From the NCBI RefSeq assembly GCF_009469605.1, contig NZ_SSXU01000007.1, positions 186,001-250,000 on the forward strand: a stretch of 64,000 nt of DNA. The letters run 5' to 3'. This stretch comes from Zoogloea sp. 1C4. Lineage in GTDB: Bacteria > Pseudomonadota > Gammaproteobacteria > Burkholderiales > Rhodocyclaceae. A program made the position numbers and the translations under genes. Every line of letters begins with the position of its first letter. The stretch's first letter is position 1. The notes under the pieces are model-generated. The model was given only the letters and a program-made list of their open reading frames with translations, was not told where the DNA came from and did no database searches. Shown here one piece after another: positions 11,248 through 19,809 of this stretch.

Positions 11248-11311
11248 CTTTGCGTCCGTCTGCACCAAAATCAGGCGCAAACGTCGTGCATTGAACCCCG
11301 AAACCGTGCGT

Positions 11312-12097
11312 TTACCAGGCGTTCTCGACTGCGATGTGGCCGGGGGCGGCCAGTCGGCTGAGACGAAAACCCCGTTCCATCAGGGCTTTGTGAGTGTCGC
11401 GCACCATATCGGGGCTGCCGCAGATCATGAAACGGGAGTCGGCATCGGTGAAAGGCAGGCCGACGGCGGCTTCTAGCTGGCCGCTGCGGATCAGATCCGG
11501 GATACGCGCATGAAGGGCGCCGGGCGCCGACTCGCGGGTGACGACCGGCTGATAGACGAGCTTGTGGCCGTGCTCGGCCCACAGGGGGTGCTGGCGCAGC
11601 GCGGCGATCTCGGTCTGGTAGGCCAGGTCTTCGGCCACGCGGGCGCAGTGGACGAGGATCAGGCGCTCGAAGCGCTGCCAGGTGGTCTCGTCCTGCAGGA
11701 TCGAGAGATAGGGCGCGAGGCCGGTGCCAGTGCCAAGCATCCACAGATCGCGACCGTCTGCAAAGCGGTTGGTGGTGAAGAAACCGTTGGCCGCCCGCTC
11801 GATCATCAGCGTGTCGCCCACCCCCAGCTTTTCGAGCTGCGAGGTGAAGGCGCCATCGGGCACCACGATGGAGTAGAACTCCAGGTGCTCGTCCCAGGTG
11901 GCGGAGGTCATCGAATAGGCCCGCCACACCGGCGCACCGTTCTCCTTATATAGACCTAGCCGCGCAAACTGCCCCGGCACGAAGCGGAAACCCGGCTCGC
12001 GATTGAGCCGGAAGGACAGCAGCCGCGGGCTCCAGCGGCGCATCCACAGGATGGTGGCGGTGGTGCTGCGGGCGTTCGGATCGGCGACGGTGTCCAT
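11312..12097 (-). CDS. fpr: Ferredoxin/flavodoxin-NADP+ reductase
   Basis: A 261-residue cytoplasmic flavoenzyme that exchanges electrons between NADPH and ferredoxin or flavodoxin. It shows the FAD motif RAYSMTSA near residue 59, the pyrophosphate segment GTGTGLAPYLSI near 115, FMICGSPDMV near 226 and the C-terminal tryptophan characteristic of bacterial Fpr. The start is set by GGAGGAG eight bases before the ATG, which removes a long unsupported upstream extension. It stands alone, divergent from pilA. Confidence 0.93.
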   Translation of the reverse strand: MDTVADPNARSTTATILWMRRWSPRLLSFRLNREPGFRFVPGQFARLGLYKENGAPVWRAYSMTSATWDEHLEFYSIVVPDGAFTSQLEKLGVGDTLMIERAANGFFTTNRFADGRDLWMLGTGTGLAPYLSILQDETTWQRFERLILVHCARVAEDLAYQTEIAALRQHPLWAEHGHKLVYQPVVTRESAPGALHARIPDLIRSGQLEAAVGLPFTDADSRFMICGSPDMVRDTHKALMERGFRLSRLAAPGHIAVENAW

Positions 12098-12323
12098 GAC
12101 GGCTCCTCCGGTGGAAGGCGTGGTCCCTGCTGAAGGGACAGCGCCCGGGGCGGTTCGTTCCGGCCGTGCGCGCCGCCGGGCGTGATGACTGACGCATTGC
12201 GGCAGCGGGGTGACGAAAAATGTCACACTCGGGGCCTCAGGCGATGCCGCGGGGGCGCATCCGAAGCGGGCGGTTTCCGGTATCTGCCTGATCCGTATGG
12301 AATTGAAGTGGGTTGTCGAAAAT

Positions 12324-12339
12324 TGGCACGAGCCTTGCA
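12324..12339 (+). promoter_or_regulatory. Sigma-54 promoter of pilA
   Basis: TGGCACGAGCCTTGCA matches the RpoN consensus TGGCACR-N4-TTGCW without a mismatch, 63 bases before the pilA ATG. Type IV pilin genes are typically activated here by the PilS/PilR two-component system. The rest of the 305-base fpr-pilA gap (12098-12402) shows nothing else clear apart from A/T-rich stretches. Confidence 0.92.
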
Positions 12340-12402
12340 TATGACGACGCTGTCGGGCTTCGGGCCCGTTTCGAACACCCATAATTTCCTGGAGATACGC
12401 AC

Positions 12403-12834
12403 ATGAAGAAGCAAGCCGGTTTCACCCTTATCGAACTCATGATCGTCGTGGCCATCATCGGCATCCTGGCTGCGATCGCTGTGCCCCAGTACCAGACCTA
12501 CACCAAGAAGGCCAAGTTCTCGGAAGTCGTCCAGGCGACCCAACCGTACAAGCTGGGTGTTGAGCTGTGCTACCAGAACAACGCCAACACGCTGACCAAC
12601 TGTGTTGCCGGCACCAGCCCCGACATCCCCGCCAACACCACCGGTGCTGCCGGCTTCGTTAATTCCGTTGCGACCGCTGCCAGCGGCGTCATCACCGCCA
12701 CTGCCGTCTCCTCCAACGGCCTGAGCGGCGAAACCTACATCCTGACCCCGGCCGCGGCTTCCGCCTCCGCCACTGTTGCCAACGCCCTGACCTGGACCAT
12801 CTCCGGTACCTGCAAGAGCGCCGGCATCTGCTGA
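12403..12834 (+). CDS. pilA: Major type IV pilin
   Basis: A 143-residue prepilin. The short basic leader MKKQAG is cut before Phe7, giving mature [20 protein letters not shown] with the conserved Glu at mature position 5. The globular domain has four cysteines (56, 67, 137 and the C-terminal residue 143), so two disulfides are possible; Cys137-Cys143 would make a very small D-loop ending at the C-terminus. It is assembled into pili used for twitching, adhesion and DNA uptake. It is flanked by a consensus sigma-54 promoter and a strong terminator, so it is mostly transcribed alone. GGAG precedes the ATG. Confidence 0.96.
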   Translation: MKKQAGFTLIELMIVVAIIGILAAIAVPQYQTYTKKAKFSEVVQATQPYKLGVELCYQNNANTLTNCVAGTSPDIPANTTGAAGFVNSVATAASGVITATAVSSNGLSGETYILTPAAASASATVANALTWTISGTCKSAGIC

Positions 12835-12850
12835 TAGTCCGCACTGCCTG

Positions 12851-12883
12851 AAAAAAAGACCGCGTCACGCGGTCTTTTTTTTT
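12851..12883 (+). terminator. Intrinsic terminator after pilA
   Basis: AAAAAAAGACCGCG then TCA then CGCGGTCTTTTTTTTT: a GACCGCG/CGCGGTC stem extended by an A-tract/T-tract. It lies 17 bases after the pilin stop and 48 bases before the next ATG. The A/T tracts on both sides make it bidirectional. Confidence 0.93.
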
Positions 12884-12930
12884 GTCGTTGACCCGTATCC
12901 TTCGCTTCAGACCTGTCCTAGTGGGTTTCG

Positions 12931-15900
12931 ATGTCCGTCTCGCCTCTTGCCGCCACATCCCGCGTGATCCGCCGTAGTCTGGCTCCTCTGGGGGCCGTCG
13001 CTGCCGCTTCCCCTTTCTCGTGGATCTTTCCGGTCTGCCTGGTGGCCTTCGCGGTCGCTTGCCTGATGGGATTGCTGTCTGAGCTGCCGTCACCCTTCAT
13101 CGGGTGGAGTTCGGCGGCCTTCCGCAACAACACCTTCAGGGCCTTCGGCCTGATCGGGCTGGTGCTGTTCGCGTTCTCCCGGCCGTCCCTGCGGGACGTG
13201 CTGATCGTGCTCGCTGCAGGTGGCGCAGCTGCGCTGGGTTGCGCCTGGGCCTTTGGCCTGACGACGGTGCTGCCGGCCGACGCGGCCCATCCGCCGCTCA
13301 TCCTGTTCGGCCATTTTGCCGGGCTGGCCGGCATGCTCTCCATTCATGCCCGGGCCGGCCGGCAGATGAGGGCGTCCGAGGCGGCAGAGCCGTTGCGCTA
13401 TCTCCTCGGGGCGGTGGCGTTCGCGCTCCTCTATGCGCTCTTTTCGGGCACCTTCCTGGCGGCGACGGTGATCTTCCACCCGCGCACCTTCGATGGTCGC
13501 TTGCTGTTCCTCGATTCGCTGCTGGGCTGGCAGCCGAGCGTGGCCACCGCCACCTTCGTGGGCGCCCACGAGGGCGTCAAGGCGGTGCTCCAGGTGGCTT
13601 ATCAGTACATGTATGCGGTGTTCCTCTTCGTTCTGGGCGTGCAGGCTCGGGAGGGCTGGCGCCAGCGGGGCTGGCACGGGGTGGAGGTGTGGTTCGTCAT
13701 CAGCATGATCGGGATGGTGGCTTATCACCTGATGCCGGTGTGCGGCCCGCTGTATGCGTTTCCCGAGGCCTTCCCCGGCGCCATGCCCGGCATGGACAAG
13801 GTGCCGCTGGACCTCATGCCGGTGGCGCCGGCGATGCGCAACGGCGTGCCGTCGCTGCATTTCGGGTGGAGTCTGGCGGCGTGGATCGTCGCCCTGAGCC
13901 TGAAGAACCGCTGGCTGAAATGGGGCTCGGGCGTGTTGATGCTGTCGATGGTGCCGGCGACGCTGGGCCTGGGCGAGCACTATCTGCTCGACCTGGTGGT
14001 GGCGCTTCCCTTCGTGATCGGGGTGATGGCGCTGCTGGTGCGGGGCGAGCCGGTGTGGAGCCCGCCGCGGCGGGTGGTGTTTGCCGCGATGGGCGGGCTG
14101 TACGTCTTCTGGATGTGGTTCCTGCTGGCGGGTTACCTGTGGCTGGCGCGGGTGCCCGGGCTGGTTCCGGTGATGGCGGTGGTGACGCTGGTTGCGTCGG
14201 CCTGGGCGCTGCGGACCCTGCTTGGCGTCGTGGCCGGGCTGTCGGCAGTGGCCGGGGGGGCTGTGGCGGCGCCGCGGCGCGCGGTGCGGGAAGGCGGCGG
14301 CTATGTGGTGCTGTTCTTCCTCTCGGGGCTAGCTGCGCTCATTTATGAAGTGCTGTTTGCCAAGCGACTGGCGGTGGTGTTCGGCAGCTCGTCGCTGGCC
14401 ACCTACACGGTGCTCGCCACCTACATGGGCGGGATGGCACTGGGGGCGTGGCTGGGCGGCTGCATCGCCCAGACCCGCCGGCAGCTGGTCGAGCGCTATG
14501 TGCAGTGCGAGCTGGGCATCGCGGTGTATTGCCTCGTCACGCCCTTCCTGTTCGACGGGGCGCTGTCCATCTACACGCATCTGGCTGCCGACGCGCCGGT
14601 GGATGCGACCTGGGTGGTGGGCCTGCGCTTTGCCCTCGGGGCGCTGGTGCTCTCGGTGCCGACGGTGCTGATGGGCATGACCCTGCCCATCCTCATCGCG
14701 CGCCTCGACCGGCGCCAGGACGTGCTGGGCGTCACCGTCTCCAGGCTTTACGGGGCCAACACCCTGGGAGCGGCCCTGGGGGCGTTGCTGGCGGGCTATC
14801 TGATCATTCCGATGCTGGGGCTCACGGCGACCAACCTGGTGGCGGTGATCATCAACCTCCTGGTGGCCCTGTCGGCCCTGGGGCTGCGCCGCTCGGATGC
14901 GGCTGCTGCTGAAGCACCTGCCGTCGCGGCGCCAGTGCAGCCGGCACGGCCGGCGCAGGCGCCCCGGTGGGCCGTCCTGCTGGCGCTCGGGGGCGTCGGC
15001 CTGATCTGTCTGGCGCTGGAGACGCTGTACATCCACATGCTGGCCATCGTGGCCGGCAACAGCACCTACGCCTTCTCGCTGATGCTGTTCGCCTTCCTGG
15101 TGGGGCTGGGCGGGGGCGCGGTGGTGTGGCGGCGGGTGCCCGGCGTCTTCGGGCGGCCGGTGCTGGCCATGTGCGTGGTGCTCCTGCTGCTGGCGCTGAC
15201 GCTGCGCTTCGGGATGTGGCAGTGGGAAGCGATGAGCGACTACTTCGCGCGCTTCCAGGGCTATCCGCTGCCGTTCTCCTTTGCCGGGCGCGAGCTGGTG
15301 CGGGGCGCGGTGTGCGTGCTGGTGCTGTTTCCGCCGGCCTTCCTGCTCGGTGCCTTCTTCCCCCTGGCGATGGACCACATGGGGCGGCACGGCGGCGGGC
15401 GGATGCTGGGCCTGGGCGTGGCGGTGAATACCCTCGGCAACATCCTGGGGGTGTTCGTGGGCGCGTATGTCCTGCTGCCGTGGGTGGGGGGCGTGGGCGG
15501 GGTGCAGATCCTCGCGGCCTTCGCCATCCTGCTGGCGATGGTGCTGGGGCAGGCCTCGGGGCTGCCGGGCCTGCGTCTCAAGGCCGGGGCGCTGGTGGCC
15601 GGCCTGGCGGTGGTGACGGCGCCCGCCGAGCTGGATTACGGCCGCGTGGCCTCGGGTGCCAACGTGTATTTTGCGGACCAGCGCTTCGGCCCGGTCATCG
15701 ACCGCGCCGAGAGCTCCGACGGCGGCCTGACCGCGGTGCACGAGAGCCCCGGCGCCGACGGCCGGGTGTTCAAGACCCTGACGACCAACGGCAAGTTCCA
15801 GGGCAACGATTCCGGCGAGATGGAGGCCCAGGCCGGCTTCGCGATGGTGCCGCTGCGGTTCGTGACCCACCGGGATTCCGCGCTGGTGATCGGCTACGGC

Positions 15901-16647
15901 ACCGGCATGACCGCCAACCTGCTGCGGCACGCGGGCTTCACCCATCTGGACATCGTCGACCTGAGCCGGGATATCGTCGAGCTGGCCGATCGTCACTTCC
16001 CGCAGCTCAACGAGGGCGTGTCCCGGGCCGACGTCACCCGGATGCACATCGCCGACGGGCGCAACTTCCTGCTGCTCCAGCGGCGCAGCTACGACCTGAT
16101 CACCGTGGAGCTCACCTCGATCTGGTTTGCCGGGGCGGCGGCGAGCTACAACCGGGAGTTCTACCAGCTGGTCAAATCGCGCCTGGGCGACAGCGGCGTG
16201 CTCCAGCAGTGGGTACAGCTCCACCACATCACTCAGCGGGATCTGCTCGCCATCCTGGCGTCGGTGCGCACCGAGTTCCGTAACGTGAAGCTGTTCCAGC
16301 TGGGCGGGCAAGGGATGATCGTCGCGTCGGATGCGCCGGACGAGCGCCTGCGCGGCCAGGACGGCGGGGCCAGCGCCGAGGTGGATGCCTTCGTGTCGCG
16401 GCTGTTCGGCCACAACGTCCGGGTGAGCCCGGAACTGCTGCTGGAGACCGATGGCGTCGATCTCTTCCTCTCCAACTGGGGCGATCCGGAGGAGTGGGCG
16501 TCCACCGACGAGAACATGTATCTCGAGTACGCGACGCCCAAGGGCAACATGCTCGACGGCGGGAAGTCCTACCAGTTCAACATTGCCGTCCTGCGGCAGT
16601 ACGGCAAGGTGGCCGCGATGAAGAAGACCCTGGAGGCCCGGCAATGA
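12931..16647 (+). CDS. PAP2-type membrane domain fused to a membrane spermidine-synthase-like protein
   Basis: A very large (1238 residues) polytopic inner-membrane protein made of two parts. Residues 1 to about 430 hold roughly ten hydrophobic segments with the active-site motifs of the PAP2/Aur1-like phosphotransfer family: GVPSLHFG (PSLH at 307-310) and GEHYLLD (His350, Asp354). From about 460 a second bundle starts FFLSGLAALIYEVLFAKRL, as in MFS-like spermidine synthases. The C-terminal domain (about 880-1230) has the nucleotide-binding loop VIGYGTGMTAN near 987, the acidic DIVDLSRD strand, and TVELTSIWFAG. Substrates are unknown. It sits 48 bases behind the pilA terminator and overlaps ampD by ATGA. 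Pilin modification or envelope lipid modification are guesses. Confidence 0.85.
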   Translation: MSVSPLAATSRVIRRSLAPLGAVAAASPFSWIFPVCLVAFAVACLMGLLSELPSPFIGWSSAAFRNNTFRAFGLIGLVLFAFSRPSLRDVLIVLAAGGAAALGCAWAFGLTTVLPADAAHPPLILFGHFAGLAGMLSIHARAGRQMRASEAAEPLRYLLGAVAFALLYALFSGTFLAATVIFHPRTFDGRLLFLDSLLGWQPSVATATFVGAHEGVKAVLQVAYQYMYAVFLFVLGVQAREGWRQRGWHGVEVWFVISMIGMVAYHLMPVCGPLYAFPEAFPGAMPGMDKVPLDLMPVAPAMRNGVPSLHFGWSLAAWIVALSLKNRWLKWGSGVLMLSMVPATLGLGEHYLLDLVVALPFVIGVMALLVRGEPVWSPPRRVVFAAMGGLYVFWMWFLLAGYLWLARVPGLVPVMAVVTLVASAWALRTLLGVVAGLSAVAGGAVAAPRRAVREGGGYVVLFFLSGLAALIYEVLFAKRLAVVFGSSSLATYTVLATYMGGMALGAWLGGCIAQTRRQLVERYVQCELGIAVYCLVTPFLFDGALSIYTHLAADAPVDATWVVGLRFALGALVLSVPTVLMGMTLPILIARLDRRQDVLGVTVSRLYGANTLGAALGALLAGYLIIPMLGLTATNLVAVIINLLVALSALGLRRSDAAAAEAPAVAAPVQPARPAQAPRWAVLLALGGVGLICLALETLYIHMLAIVAGNSTYAFSLMLFAFLVGLGGGAVVWRRVPGVFGRPVLAMCVVLLLLALTLRFGMWQWEAMSDYFARFQGYPLPFSFAGRELVRGAVCVLVLFPPAFLLGAFFPLAMDHMGRHGGGRMLGLGVAVNTLGNILGVFVGAYVLLPWVGGVGGVQILAAFAILLAMVLGQASGLPGLRLKAGALVAGLAVVTAPAELDYGRVASGANVYFADQRFGPVIDRAESSDGGLTAVHESPGADGRVFKTLTTNGKFQGNDSGEMEAQAGFAMVPLRFVTHRDSALVIGYGTGMTANLLRHAGFTHLDIVDLSRDIVELADRHFPQLNEGVSRADVTRMHIADGRNFLLLQRRSYDLITVELTSIWFAGAAASYNREFYQLVKSRLGDSGVLQQWVQLHHITQRDLLAILASVRTEFRNVKLFQLGGQGMIVASDAPDERLRGQDGGASAEVDAFVSRLFGHNVRVSPELLLETDGVDLFLSNWGDPEEWASTDENMYLEYATPKGNMLDGGKSYQFNIAVLRQYGKVAAMKKTLEARQ

Positions 16648-17258
16648 TGCGTCGGGTGCCATCCCCCAACCACGACGCCCGCGCCCCCGGCGAGGCGGTG
16701 ACGCTGGTGGTGATCCACGCCATCAGCCTGCCGCCGGACCGCTTCGGCGGCAGCGGGGTCGAGGCGCTGTTCACCAACCACCTCGACCCGGCTGCGCACC
16801 CGTACTACGCGGGCATCCACCACCTGCGGGTATCGGCCCATTACTTCATCCGCCGTACCGGCGAGCTGATCGAGTTCGTGCCGCCGGAGGCGCGGGCCTG
16901 GCATGCGGGGGTGTCGAGCTGGCGGGGGCGGGAGCGCTGCAACGATTTCTCGGTGGGCATCGAGCTGGAGGGCTGCGACACGCTGCCCTTCGAGCCGGCG
17001 CAGTACGCGGCCCTCGCCGGGCTGCTTGCCGATCTGTGCGGCCGCTTTCCGGTGGAGGGCGTGACCGGCCATTCGGACATCGCCCCGGGCCGCAAGACCG
17101 ACCCCGGGCCGTGGTTCTCGTGGGGTCGTCTGCGCCGGGAAATCGCCGCCCGCGGACGTCCGGACATCGTCGCCCTGATCGAGCCGGAAGGGTCCGCCGA
17201 GGCTGACGACGGGACGCTGATGAGCTGGCCTTTCCCGCTCTCCATGCGGCCAGGCTGA
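16644..17258 (+). CDS. ampD: 1,6-anhydro-N-acetylmuramyl-L-alanine amidase
   Basis: A 204-residue cytoplasmic zinc amidase of the Amidase_2 family that splits the stem peptide from anhydro-muropeptides during cell-wall recycling. Key segments are VTLVVIHAISLPP (first zinc histidine near residue 27), VSAHYFIRRTGELIEFV, RCNDFSVGIELEG, and GVTGHSDIAPGRKTDPGPWFSW with the second histidine and the zinc aspartate. The ATG overlaps the stop of the PAP2 fusion gene (ATGA), so the two are translationally coupled. Confidence 0.95.
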   Translation: MMRRVPSPNHDARAPGEAVTLVVIHAISLPPDRFGGSGVEALFTNHLDPAAHPYYAGIHHLRVSAHYFIRRTGELIEFVPPEARAWHAGVSSWRGRERCNDFSVGIELEGCDTLPFEPAQYAALAGLLADLCGRFPVEGVTGHSDIAPGRKTDPGPWFSWGRLRREIAARGRPDIVALIEPEGSAEADDGTLMSWPFPLSMRPG

Positions 17259-17391
17259 GGGTTTCGGGGGGCTTCCCGAAACCCGCCCGGTGACTGGTTT
17301 TTCCCGGGTCCGGTGGGCGAAAGGCGCATGGACGCTGCGATCCGGATGATGCTTTTGGAATGCTCTCCAGAACAGTGTGAATACCCCGGGA

Positions 17392-17420
17392 TTGACAAAA
17401 CCCAGTCGAATCAATACAAT
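17392..17420 (+). promoter_or_regulatory. Strong sigma-70 promoter for the lytic transglycosylase gene
   Basis: TTGACA (17392-17397), a 17-base spacer and TACAAT (17415-17420) match the sigma-70 consensus almost fully. Transcription would start near 17427, giving a leader of about 340 bases before the ATG at 17767. Confidence 0.85.
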
Positions 17421-17426
17421 GCGTTG

Positions 17427-17453
17427 TGTGTGCAATGCAGCACACATTTTTTT
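17427..17453 (+). terminator. Terminator-like hairpin at the predicted transcript 5' end
   Basis: TGTGTGC and GCACACA form a seven-base stem with a six-base loop, followed at once by seven T residues. It begins at the predicted start of transcription, so it would either end transcription very early or form a 5' stem. The 508-base gap 17259-17766 holds this, the promoter and two further hairpins (near 17625 and 17700), but no convincing gene. Confidence 0.55.
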
Positions 17454-17766
17454 GAGTCGTTTTTTGTTAAACGTCGGCGCCGAAACCGCCGCATGGCCGG
17501 GCATCCCAAGCCGGTCACTGACCAGAACCCTGGTCTGGTTTCAGCGTCATTTTTGGCACGCTGCCTGGTTGCACCAGCGTGTTTGGATCAACCCCTGGCG
17601 ACCTAGTCTTTCGAGTGCCGTCGGCCGGTTTTTTGGCTGACGAGTTGAACCCGGCCCTGCTTTTCGAGGGCTGTCGGGTGATACAAGCGGAGCATCGCTT
17701 CCCGGTTTTTTCGGGATCGATCTTTCGTGTGCGCTTGCCTGACTGTGGCCACAGAAAGGAGAGCCC

Positions 17767-18465
17767 ATGTTCGCAACTCGTATCGCGAAGTACGCACGTC
17801 ACGCGGCTTCATTCATGCTTCACTTCGCCCACGGCGGTTTGCTCGTCGCTGGCCTTATCGTCACTCTTTTTGTCGCCTCGCGGATCGCCAATCATGGCGT
17901 TCAGGGTCTTTCCCTCGGCAGTCTTACCGGTGGTCCTGCCACCGTGGCCGCCGTTGAAGAGATCGAGCCGGAAGTCGTGGAAGTCGCAGACACCACGTCG
18001 CCCAAGCTCAGCCCCGATCTGCAGCGCGTCAAGACCTACATCGCCAAGCGCTATCAGGTCTCCGCGGTTGCCGTCGAGCCGCTGCTGGCCTCGGCCCAGC
18101 AGACCGGCCGTAGTGTGGGTGTCGACCCGCTGTTGCTGGTGGCCGTGATGGCCATCGAGTCGCGCTTCAACCCCTTTGCCGAAAGCCCGATGGGGGCTCA
18201 GGGCCTGATGCAGGTCATCCCCAAGTGGCATCCGGACAAGATCGACGTCAAGTCCGACAAGAGCGCGATGTTCGATCCGGATACCAACATCCGCGTCGGC
18301 GCCCTGGTGCTCAAGGAGTACATCCAGAGCACGGGCTCGGTTGAGCGGGCCCTCCAGCAGTACAACGGATCCAGCGATCCCACCGCGCCCTACGCCAACA
18401 AGGTGATGGCGGTGAAGGCCGCCCTGAGCCAGGCCGCCCGTGGCGGCAAGTTCTTCGGCGTCTGA
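17767..18465 (+). CDS. Membrane-anchored lytic transglycosylase (SLT domain)
   Basis: A 232-residue peptidoglycan-cleaving enzyme. A hydrophobic segment at residues 24-42 (GGLLVAGLIVTLFVASRIA) acts as signal anchor, then about 60 residues of linker lead to an SLT domain with catalytic Glu131 in AIESRFNPFAESPMGAQGLMQV and the conserved ALQQYNGS. It cuts the MurNAc-GlcNAc bond to form 1,6-anhydro ends, whose turnover products are the substrate of the nearby AmpD. AAAGGAG precedes the ATG. The long leader and strong promoter suggest post-transcriptional control. Confidence 0.9.
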   Translation: MFATRIAKYARHAASFMLHFAHGGLLVAGLIVTLFVASRIANHGVQGLSLGSLTGGPATVAAVEEIEPEVVEVADTTSPKLSPDLQRVKTYIAKRYQVSAVAVEPLLASAQQTGRSVGVDPLLLVAVMAIESRFNPFAESPMGAQGLMQVIPKWHPDKIDVKSDKSAMFDPDTNIRVGALVLKEYIQSTGSVERALQQYNGSSDPTAPYANKVMAVKAALSQAARGGKFFGV

Positions 18466-18479
18466 TCCGTTGTTTTGCA

Positions 18480-18556
18480 GCCTGCCGTCAGGCAGGCGCG
18501 TGTCTCTTCCTTTCTGCCGATCCCCCTCCGCGCCCCCGCAACAGGCGCCGGAGGGG
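18480..18556. terminator. Possible hairpins between convergent genes
   Basis: Two stems lie between the transglycosylase stop and the aminotransferase stop: GCCTGCC-GTCA-GGCAGGC (18480-18497) and an imperfect CCCCTCCG...CGGAGGGG (18523-18556). Neither has a proper T-tract, so they are weak terminator candidates. Confidence 0.4.
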
Positions 18557-18574
18557 TGATGTGCCCGCCGCTGC

Positions 18575-19729
18575 CTACAGCACGCGGCGGATGCGTTCGG
18601 CGGCTTCTACCAGCCGGGCTTCGTCGGTGGTGTAGGCAATGCGCAGGTGACGCTCTGGCGCGTTGTCCCCAAAGTCGATGCCCGGGGTGGTGGCCACGCC
18701 GGCTTCCTCGATGAGCCGCTGGGCGAGTTCCTCGCTGCTGGCGGCGATGTCGGAGATGTCGGCGTAGAGATAGAAGGCACCCTGGGGCTCCGTCGCAAAT
18801 CTGAAACCGATCTCCCGTAGCGCAGGCAACAGCGCATTGCGGCGGTCGGCAAAGGCATGGCGACGGGCTTCCAGGATCTCCAGCGTGCCCGGCTCGAATG
18901 CCGCCAGCGCGGCGTGCTGGGCCGGTGTCGACGGCGAGATGAAGAAGTGCTGGGCGAGTTTCTCGATGTCCCGCACGTAGCCTTCGGGCACCACCATCCA
19001 GCCAAGCCGCCAGCCGGTCATCCCGAAATACTTCGAAAAGCTGTTCACCACGAACACGTCATCAGCCCGGCTGAGGGCGGTGCTCGCCTCGACGCCGTAG
19101 TTCAGGCCCTGATAGATCTCGTCCACGATCAGCACGCCACCGCGGGCCGCCACGGTGTCGCGCAGGGCGACGATCTCGTCCAGCTCCAGCAGCGTGCCGG
19201 TGGGGTTGGCCGGCGAGGCCACCATCAGCCCGCGGGTATTGGGCGTCCAGGCTGCGGCGACGTGGGCCGGCGTGGGCTGGAAGCGGGTCGTCGCATCCAC
19301 CGGCAGTGCCACCGGCTTGCCTTCAAAGCTGCGCACCAGATGGCGGTTGGACGGGTAGCCCGGGTCGGGCAGCAGCCATTCGTCGCCCGGATCGGTGAGC
19401 ACGCCCAGGGCCAGCATCAGCGCGCCGGAGGCGCCGGGGGTGACGATGATGCGCTCGGGCGCCACGTCGGCCCCGAGGCGGTCGTGGTAGAAGCGGGCGA
19501 TGGCTTCGCGGAGCGCGGTGAGGCCCAGGGCCGGCGTGTAATGCACGTGGCCGCTGGTCAGAAAGCGGCGGCCGGCCTCGACGATCGGGGCCGGGCTGGG
19601 AAAGTCCGGCTCGCCGACCTCCAGGTGGATGATGTCGCGGCCTTCGGCGGCCAGGGCGTGGGCGCGCTTGAGGATCTCCATCACGTGGAAGGGCTGGATG
19701 TCGGCCATGCGGCGGGCGATTCGGGTCAT
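18575..19729 (-). CDS. PLP-dependent aminotransferase (aspartate aminotransferase fold type I)
   Basis: A 384-residue class I/II aminotransferase. The Schiff-base lysine is Lys233 in NSFSKYFGMTGWRLGW; other cofactor contacts are in TPGASGALML, SPANPTGTLL and LIVDEIYQGL, with the terminal Arg of HLRIAYT for the substrate carboxylate. The amino acid substrate cannot be told from sequence. It is a single gene, convergent with the transglycosylase; GACTTCGCG precedes the start without a clear ribosome binding site. Confidence 0.92.
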   Translation of the reverse strand: MTRIARRMADIQPFHVMEILKRAHALAAEGRDIIHLEVGEPDFPSPAPIVEAGRRFLTSGHVHYTPALGLTALREAIARFYHDRLGADVAPERIIVTPGASGALMLALGVLTDPGDEWLLPDPGYPSNRHLVRSFEGKPVALPVDATTRFQPTPAHVAAAWTPNTRGLMVASPANPTGTLLELDEIVALRDTVAARGGVLIVDEIYQGLNYGVEASTALSRADDVFVVNSFSKYFGMTGWRLGWMVVPEGYVRDIEKLAQHFFISPSTPAQHAALAAFEPGTLEILEARRHAFADRRNALLPALREIGFRFATEPQGAFYLYADISDIAASSEELAQRLIEEAGVATTPGIDFGDNAPERHLRIAYTTDEARLVEAAERIRRVL

Positions 19730-19809
19730 CGCGAAGTCCTGATTCTCTGGTGTTGCAGGTAATCAGCCATTGTAGGCCAGCCCCGCCTGCAGGCGCGACC
19801 CGGCACTGC

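Noticed and set aside
11261-11279. Second NtrC site TGCACC-N7-GGCGCA
   Set aside because: The spacing is two bases too long and the right half-site is poor; only the site at 11231-11247 fits.
14329-16662. A 777-codon open frame antisense to the PAP2/spermidine-synthase fusion
   Set aside because: It is the mirror of a GC-rich membrane gene; the composition is dominated by H, R, G and A with no motif or ribosome binding site.
17313-17606. 97-codon frame in the transglycosylase leader
   Set aside because: It starts before the promoter and passes through the hairpin and T-tract; no ribosome binding site and no domain.
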